From Tachypleus tridentatus (lineage: Eukaryota; Arthropoda; Merostomata; Xiphosura; Limulidae), in assembly GCF_004210375.1 (NCBI RefSeq), contig NW_027467782.1, positions 26,949,276-27,013,275 on the forward strand: 64,000 nucleotides of DNA, given 5' to 3'. The position numbers and the translations under genes are program-made. The notes beneath the pieces were generated by a model. It was not told the origin of the DNA, made no database searches, and saw only the letters and a program-made list of their open reading frames with translations. Positions 60,901 through 64,000 of the stretch are shown one piece after another (position 1 is the first letter of the stretch; each line of letters begins with the position of its first letter).

Positions 60901-60977
60901 GAATCCAATAAGTTAACTGACCTCATGTAAAGGAAAGGCAGCTTCAGAGACACGATCTTTGATAAGCTTTGTTATTC
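33804..60977 (-). CDS. anoctamin / TMEM16 family protein, 5' partial, 18 exons
   Basis: Eighteen exons with compatible phases encode the C-terminal ~653 residues of an anoctamin, a ten-helix membrane protein working as a calcium-activated chloride channel or phospholipid scramblase. Counting from the first full codon: GITKL...PLHE (1-18), the [18 protein letters not shown]1 block (54-90), the CPRC/LFDN cysteine-rich loop, TM2 [18 protein letters not shown]3-TM5, CLFEL and KQF in TM6, EYLEM-V-LQFGF in TM7, [13 protein letters not shown] in TM8, TM9, TM10 and a WLIPDIP tail. Calcium ligands are present: N380 and E384 (TM6), E432 and E435 (TM7), E464 and D468 (TM8). Exons 13 and 17 (counted here) are each one base short. 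The text near YENSLTLKM resembles ANO5/ANO6, but I do not assign a subfamily. About 250-300 N-terminal residues lie beyond 64 kb. Confidence 0.93.
34778..34882 (-). CDS. anoctamin exon 17 of window, one base short (frameshift)
   Basis: TTTCAG acceptor; entry frame (K)YQDYREP, exit frame [20 protein letters not shown] then LVFVSIFV, which matches YRDYREPPxxxNKYEYxxxxWxxLAARLAFVIVFE (TM10). The switch lies at a C4 run (minus strand, 34863-34860), where five Cs would keep the frame. The donor is also weak: GTG|GTTGGA, or GTGGTT three bases earlier; the ends given assume the former, which keeps alignment with the last exon. Confidence 0.85.
36190..36455. repeat. degenerate ~34 bp minisatellite (intron)
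   Basis: About eight diverged units on 'catgctagacatcatttcca' plus 'cccatatatctacg'. It lies in the intron after exon 16 and generates the spurious plus-strand ORF 36240-36599, whose protein merely repeats HxRHHFH/IISIHM-type text. Confidence 0.75.
36555..36727. repeat. short tandem repeats (intron)
   Basis: 'ggttgtaccttgcacaattt'...'cagtagggttaaag' occurs twice (from about 36561 and 36625), and the piece 'ggttaaagagacaccacact' twice (from about 36663 and 36702). Units of unequal length suggest slippage next to the minisatellite at 36190-36455. Confidence 0.7.
36794..36972 (-). CDS. anoctamin exon 16 of window (TM9 and outer loop)
   Basis: TTTCAG acceptor, 179 bases, AA|GTAAGT donor. Encodes [20 protein letters not shown], then [39 protein letters not shown]. 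The family's AFTSDFIPRLVY is [12 protein letters not shown] here, so the D, P and R after TM9 are lost. NFT and NIS are possible glycosylation sites; YC-K-YxDYR continues in the next exon. Confidence 0.93.
37973..38025 (-). CDS. anoctamin exon 15 of window
   Basis: TGATAG acceptor, 53 bases, AAT|GTAAGT donor. Encodes (G)[17 protein letters not shown], matching IGxWYxILxxxxxxxVIxNA before TM9. Confidence 0.93.
39463..39615 (-). CDS. anoctamin exon 14 of window (TM7-TM8)
   Basis: TCTCCAG acceptor, 153 bases, TG|GTGAGT donor. Encodes [35 protein letters not shown] and [15 protein letters not shown], the most conserved anoctamin stretch. E464 and D468 (EIRLD) are the TM8 calcium ligands. Confidence 0.97.
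40585..40729 (-). CDS. anoctamin exon 13 of window, one base short (frameshift)
   Basis: ATCTAG acceptor and ATGG|GTAAGG donor are both good, but the exon is 145 bases where 146 would keep frame. The entry frame reads [14 protein letters not shown] and then stops at a TAA (40632-40630). The exit frame reads [35 protein letters not shown], all family-typical. The frames meet at AAAAGGG (A4 run, minus strand, 40692-40689), so one base is lost in or near that run. No alternative acceptor in the exon restores the frame. It carries E432 and E435 of the TM7 calcium site. Confidence 0.9.
41002..41099 (-). CDS. anoctamin exon 12 of window (TM6)
   Basis: TTTCTAG acceptor, 98 bases, CC|GTAAGT donor. 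Encodes [20 protein letters not shown] then [12 protein letters not shown]. CxxGGCLxELxxQLxIIMxGKQ is the TM6 signature; N380 and E384 occupy the calcium-site positions equivalent to N650 and E654 of mouse ANO1. Confidence 0.93.
41966..42222 (-). repeat. SINE family A (intron)
   Basis: Near full-length minus-strand copy with body words 'tagtgggattgactg', 'cacggctgaaagggcgagca', 'tgtttggtgtgacgg' and a head at 42180-42222 ('cgagtcgagtgccttaacca', 'cctggccatgccaggcc'). Confidence 0.85.
44280..45130. other. unclassified intermediate-G+C stretch in intron
   Basis: Composition and word use like 7200-9960 and 12650-15440; no exon with family resemblance. A short TA/CA microsatellite lies at 44465-44490. 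Probably an old repeat. Confidence 0.35.
45804..45858 (-). CDS. anoctamin exon 11 of window
   Basis: AACAG acceptor, 55 bases, GAA|GTATGT donor. Encodes [18 protein letters not shown] after a split Arg: the RFVGxPGxY loop following TM5. Confidence 0.92.
46027..46148 (-). repeat. SINE family B (intron)
   Basis: Minus-strand copy: 'taagcacaaagctacacaat', 'gggttatctgtactctgccc', 'accaccagtatcaaaaccta', 'gtttgcagacatactgctgt'. Co-linear with 26024-26152. Confidence 0.7.
46837..46948 (-). CDS. anoctamin exon 10 of window (TM5)
   Basis: TATAG acceptor, 112 bases, AG|GTGAGT donor. Encodes [20 protein letters not shown] then [16 protein letters not shown]. The [35 protein letters not shown] block is unmistakable; P is H and FQF is LKF. 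Confidence 0.95.
48967..49003 (-). CDS. anoctamin exon 9 of window (micro-exon)
   Basis: TTTCTAG acceptor, only 37 bases, GG|GTGAGT donor. Encodes [12 protein letters not shown], completing TM4; the next exon supplies the rest of the Glu of LTELE. The family usually reads IYEKxAxxLTxxE; YRR replaces YEK. Confidence 0.9.
49046..49258 (-). repeat. old SINE family A copy (intron)
   Basis: Strongly diverged but co-linear: 'actagccatccctaacttta', 'gccaattctttggttactct', 'aaggttgaagggcattttgc', 'aggttcagagttcagaacac', 'tgaccactaggcctagcat'. It ends 43 bp upstream of exon 9 on the gene strand. Confidence 0.55.
49525..49722 (-). repeat. SINE family A, head truncated (intron)
   Basis: 'gaagtttgcacaaagttaca', 'aaggctatctgcacttgacg', 'tagagggaaggcagttagtc', 'gtgtggattgactgtcat', ending at 'catggctgaaatggcc'. 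Confidence 0.8.
50080..50190. repeat. TA/CA-rich two-unit repeat (intron)
   Basis: Two ~66 bp units pairing an 'acatatatacacacac' microsatellite with 'cactttaaacaggtacttga' in one and 'cactataagcaggtatttga' in the other. It lies about 100 bp past the donor of exon 8. Confidence 0.7.
50285..50455 (-). CDS. anoctamin exon 8 of window (TM3-TM4)
   Basis: TTTAG acceptor, 171 bases in phase 0, CTG|GTAGGT donor. Encodes [35 protein letters not shown], then [20 protein letters not shown] and NL: TM3 with the GVIxYR motif, an extracellular loop with an NQT glycosylation site, and TM4. Confidence 0.92.
50580..51305. other. intron stretch with a C8/A30 tract, unclassified
   Basis: Contains a poly(C)-poly(A) junction at about 50959-50992 and intermediate-complexity sequence on both sides. 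'cttaccctgaccaagtttc'-like words (51205-51230) suggest an old repeat, but I cannot name it. Confidence 0.3.
51308..51475 (+). mobile_element. Penelope-type terminal palindrome with hammerhead-like centre
   Basis: Arm 'tctcaagatggctggtatgg' 'gtattaaaac' (51342-51371) and its imperfect inverse 'gttttaatatccataccagc' 'catcttgaaat' (51442-51472) flank 'acctgaaggcctgagattcc' and 'taagaaggtgaaacattg'. The centre is a rearranged form of the CTGAAGA / stem / GGTCGAAAC core seen at 11 and 30 kb; here GAAA is intact but the left core is disturbed. It sits in the intron between exons 7 and 8 of the anoctamin gene. Confidence 0.6.
54011..54088 (-). CDS. anoctamin exon 7 of window (TM3 start)
   Basis: TAACAG acceptor, 78 bases in phase 0, CTT|GTGAGT donor. 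Encodes [20 protein letters not shown] then SVVLLL, leading into the third helix. Confidence 0.9.
54369..54572 (-). repeat. SINE family A with internal deletion (intron)
   Basis: 'cacacaaagctacacgaggg', 'tagagggaaggcagctagtc', 'gggctactcttttacgaaca', 'aatgggattgaccatcac'. It then jumps directly to the head ('acgagtcgagcgccttaacc'), skipping the 'cacggctgaaagggcgagca' part. Confidence 0.8.
55112..55183 (-). CDS. anoctamin exon 6 of window
   Basis: CACCAG acceptor, 72 bases in phase 0, GGG|GTAAGA donor. Encodes [20 protein letters not shown] then FITG, the cytosolic RPEY linker between TM2 and TM3. Confidence 0.88.
56092..56322 (-). repeat. SINE family A, head truncated (intron)
   Basis: Well-kept body: 'gaattttgcacaaagctact', 'tagagggaaggcagctagtc', 'gggctacttttaccaatgga'-type words, 'cacggctgaaagggcgagca', 'cgtgatgggaatgcaaaccc'. 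It stops in the B box. Confidence 0.8.
56834..56916 (-). CDS. anoctamin exon 5 of window (TM2 end)
   Basis: TTTCAG acceptor, 83 bases, GAG|GTAATG donor. Encodes [20 protein letters not shown] then TNFDTLE; it matches WAxxFLExWKRxxxxxxxxWDxxxFE. Confidence 0.93.
58120..58283 (-). CDS. anoctamin exon 4 of window (Cys loop, TM2 start)
   Basis: T-rich acceptor ACAG, 164 bases, GG|GTAAGT-type donor. Encodes [30 protein letters not shown], then [20 protein letters not shown] and SLW. The cysteines (CEN, CPRC, CKY, QTC) form the extracellular disulphide-rich loop of the family, and LFDN precedes TM2. Confidence 0.94.
58745..58879 (-). CDS. anoctamin exon 3 of window (TM1)
   Basis: TTTTTTCAG acceptor, 135 bases, AG|GTATGA donor. 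Encodes [44 protein letters not shown]: the first transmembrane helix and one of the best conserved anoctamin blocks. The usual EYFGEK is EYFGVK here. Confidence 0.95.
58981..59003 (-). repeat. poly(T)/poly(A) tract
   Basis: A run of about 20 T on the plus strand, roughly 100 bp upstream of exon 3 on the gene strand. It is a likely site of length variation. Confidence 0.7.
60536..60639 (-). CDS. anoctamin exon 2 of window
   Basis: TTAG acceptor, 104 bases, AA|GTGAGT donor. Encodes [20 protein letters not shown] then [14 protein letters not shown]; the RxWLxxxWAxF...KxQPLDxI text is a family hallmark preceding EYFG. Confidence 0.92.
60922..60977 (-). CDS. anoctamin exon 1 of window
   Basis: CAG acceptor, 2 + 54 bases, GAG|GTCAGT donor. 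Encodes (G)[18 protein letters not shown], matching the family's GIxxLLxxGxYxAAxPLHD block just before the first helix. The upstream exon should end with one base (a G giving Gly); it is not in the part of the window I could read. Confidence 0.88.
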
Positions 60978-63310
60978 CTGAAAAAATAGGAGAAAAACAC
61001 AGTATAAATACATAAGGCATGAAATATTTAAATATAAAAATATTTAATAAAACAATGTTAACAGTGATTGCAATGACTTTTATTCATCACTATATATCAT
61101 GTCATATATATTGAAACGCACATATCATACGTAACAAACCCAAGCACACATGTCAAGTACTACAGGGTTGCCAGTGACTAAGTCTTTTTTAGTAGTTTAA
61201 GAAGCCTATAACCATATTATTATTTACCAAATTTTCACTTTCTTATTCAGATGAAATAAGGTTTCATTATACTGTTCTGCTGAACCATTGAAAACAGGAT
61301 TCAAAATTAAAGCTTACAGAGAAATAAAAAAGAAACTTATTGGATTGCTAATCTAAATACTGATCAACCTTTTGGACTTAATCTGGAACCTGGAATCGTT
61401 GATCTTCGTTCACTGGTTTCATCTTTGTCAAAAAAATTATTTTTATTCTTTGCTTATTTATTCTCATATTGTGAAAGCTGAATTTACTGACACATACTAT
61501 TTGTTTAAGATAATTTTTCATATAATTTTTTATAAACTAATTAGTATATCTTTTTCAACCTGTCTCCAGGTGTCACCTTTACTTTACTTATAAGTGCAGT
61601 TTTAAATACACACATATTCAGCCATTTCTGAAGTAAAATATTCCTTGCACCTTTTCGCATATATTATCACCATTGGCTATATTATACTGGAAATGAGACG
61701 TTTACACAAGAACATAGAGAAATAGACATTTCTTGGAAAACCACATGATGTTCCTGATGTCACTAAACTACCTTTATTTGTATATCACTCATTTGATTAC
61801 ACCACCATTTCTAATTTGTAACTGAAGAAAGATCCACTTTTCAAAAGTGCTCAAATTGTGGGTTTTTTATTCATTTCTATCAAGACATCTTGAACCAACA
61901 TGTTTTTACAACATCTTGAATGACCTGTACAATATATTGTCCAAATAAAAAAGCACACACACCTCCAATACTTATAGTGGGTTACAGTCTAAGAGCAGAA
62001 TTAACTGACTTCTTTCCAAACTGTTTATTATCAAACGACTATGTATATTATATCACAACACAAAACAACTTGTTTTTACCTGTTACAATGCTAACTATAT
62101 AGGACTGACCTAAACATTAGGGAAAGTTGCTTACTTTCTACATAAAATACAGAGTGGACCACAGCTGAAGTTATTTAAATTAACTGTGCATTGGTTTCCA
62201 CTTCTGTGTGATTGTATCAGGAATACCCAGGGTTACAAAGATTTTATTTGTTTCTATTAAGACTTCTTGAACTCACATTTTTCTCACATCATAATTATAC
62301 TGTTCTCATAACATCTTTAGTTTTTCACCTATGTTCTGCTATTTCTTTATTCATCAGTTAATCTGTCAATATTACAACTTCCTAAGCTTTAGACAGGAGA
62401 CATTTGTTCTATGTACAGGCAGTAAAACCATAAAATTAAAAGAAGAGTATAGGGAGATGCTAAGTTGAAACTTTGAAGAAAATAGAAAGCCTAGCATTCA
62501 GAGAGGAAAAAACATGTTTGTTCATTATATTTCATATTTTTCAGTTTCTCATTTCACTGCACATTGGTAATTTCATTTCTATTAGTATTACGGTTGAAAA
62601 ATAGTAGATGATATGTAAAGTTTTGCCAGAAAAATATTTTTGAAAAGAAGTATTTTTTTTACTTTTCAAATGGAAACTTTCACTCAGACTGATTCATTTT
62701 AGGCTTTAGAAATTCACAGACAGATCTTTATGAGAAATATTGATTACTTGTGTACAGTACAGTTATAGCTATTAATTTTTATATTTATGAATATTATTCA
62801 GCACAATTAATTTTAGGACTAAAACTTAATCTAGTTGAAACTTATGAGATATAATCAAGTGTTAATAAGCAAAGGTAGCCAACCAATCAATCAGTACATT
62901 CTAATAATTATAGCTTCTTGTTTTCTGTGTATTAACTTATGAATATTAAACACTTCTTGTCAGTTTGCTATATAAAATTAGATTCATTAACTGTTCACAT
63001 CATGTGATAAATAACAAAACTTCTAGTACACACTGATAGTCTTATGTCAAACTACATTAAAAAATACAAGTCTCTGAATTTAAATTGTAAAGTTTAATAT
63101 GACAGAAAAGTTCAGGTGGACATTCCATCTTGGGATTTTATATATACATGAGAAAATAAATCAGCAGCTGGTCAGTACAAGGTCAAAACAAAATATAATG
63201 ATGACAAGTACAAATCATTATAACCCAAAGGGTATTTTAAGACACAGATATTTAAGTGTTAGCCCTAAAAATACACACTAACTTTTAATTAACAGATTTT
63301 TTAACATGAT
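60978..63310 (-). other. AT-rich intron sequence, no exon found
   Basis: This should be the intron upstream of anoctamin exon 1 of the window. I looked for the FFSxAxRxxIVxxIL block on the minus strand and did not find it. A short charged stretch near 61440-61390 (DKDETSERRS) has no splice support. Confidence 0.4.
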
Positions 63311-63553
63311 TTTTACGAAATATTTGAGGACTATCTGTGCTAGATGTCCCAAATTTAGACTAGAGGGAAGGCAGCTAATCATCACTGCCCACCATTAACT
63401 CTTGAGCTACTCTTTTACCAATGAATAGTGGGATTGACTGTTACACAATCATGCCCCCACAGTTGAAACGCAAGCATGTTTGGTGTGACAGAAATTTAAA
63501 TCTGCAACCCTCAGACTGTGTTGCAAGTGCCCTGTCCATCTGATCATGCTGAA
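63311..63553 (-). repeat. SINE family A (intron)
   Basis: Near full-length, moderately diverged: 'gaggactatctgtgctagat', 'tagagggaaggcagctaatc', 'tgagctactcttttaccaat', 'gaatagtgggattgactgtt', 'cagttgaaacgcaagcatgt', head 'gcaaccctcagactgtgttg'. Confidence 0.8.
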
Positions 63554-64000
63554 CTAAATAATTTAAGGATATATCAGTAAATCAAAAAGGTAAGCTATGC
63601 AAATTTCAGATTCTTATTTGTAATTATGTTTAGCTCATGTTTCCATCTTACTGTAAATTTTACTTGCTTGCTGTTCCTGTTAGTAAATCCTAACATAGAC
63701 TTTCCATAAAAGTGTGTGATTCACTTTTTTGTGTACAACACGGGAGGCAGTTGTGGAACAAGCACTTTGAATCACTCGCAGAAGAGGTTGCAGCAAAAGA
63801 GAAAACAATTTATGAAAGCTAATTTGTACTCAAAACTGAAATTTGTATCACCACTTGTATATGATGGTACTTTGTGTAAAACTTTTTTACAAGTAAACAT
63901 GATGAACTACCTTTCAGAATAGTTGGAAGATTTACAGAAATTATTACAAAAGTCAATTTAAAAAGTTTGCTTTGTTTGGAAACTTTTTTTTATACTTTTA
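63554..64000. other. right-edge sequence without recognised content
   Basis: The plus-strand ORF 63716-63922 has no splice or family support. No anoctamin exon was recognised on the minus strand. Confidence 0.35.

Overview
The window looks like nuclear DNA from an invertebrate animal, most likely a chelicerate and probably a horseshoe crab. It is AT-rich and intron-rich, and it carries many copies of two tRNA-derived SINEs. The commoner SINE has a head with Pol III A/B boxes and a body with a 'ggctactcttttaccaa...tagtgggattgac' stretch that I associate with Limulidae. That species call is recollection plus inference; no search was run. I see no rRNA, CRISPR, bacterial or viral gene.

Layout. 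1-610: the start of an unrecognised minus-strand gene. Its first coding exon is at 539-610 and the gene runs off the left edge. 2314-3813: a ~0.5 kb CpG-containing, promoter-like block present twice in direct orientation. 3.8-33 kb: a graveyard of mobile elements. It holds CR1-type LINE reverse-transcriptase remnants (4.3-5.5, 10.8-11.0, 12.2-12.6, 18.5-19.6 kb), a Penelope-like element with RT and GIY-YIG endonuclease traces nested inside one CR1 copy (11.0-12.2 kb), a ~2.8 kb hAT element with a dead transposase and six subterminal repeats (19.6-22.4 kb), a decayed 'GERFHQDI' family gene (26.6-27.0 kb), several SINEs and several tandem repeats.

33.8-61 kb: one large minus-strand gene of the anoctamin/TMEM16 family (calcium-activated chloride channel or lipid scramblase). 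I could place 18 coding exons, from part way through the N-terminal cytosolic domain to the stop codon, giving about 653 residues. The first ~250-300 residues lie beyond the right edge. All calcium-site residues I can place are kept (N and E in TM6, ExxE in TM7, ExxxD in TM8). Two exons are each one base short, at an A4 and a C4 run, so the sequence as given does not encode a continuous protein. Its introns hold SINEs, minisatellites and a Penelope-type terminal palindrome. 61-64 kb is AT-rich and contains one more SINE and no exon that I could identify.

Along the window, five fragments share the termini of the Penelope-like element. Four of them carry a hammerhead-ribozyme-like core (CUGANGA, a short stem, then GAAA or a decayed form). 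This, the two one-base lesions in the anoctamin gene and the duplicated promoter block are the points most worth checking.
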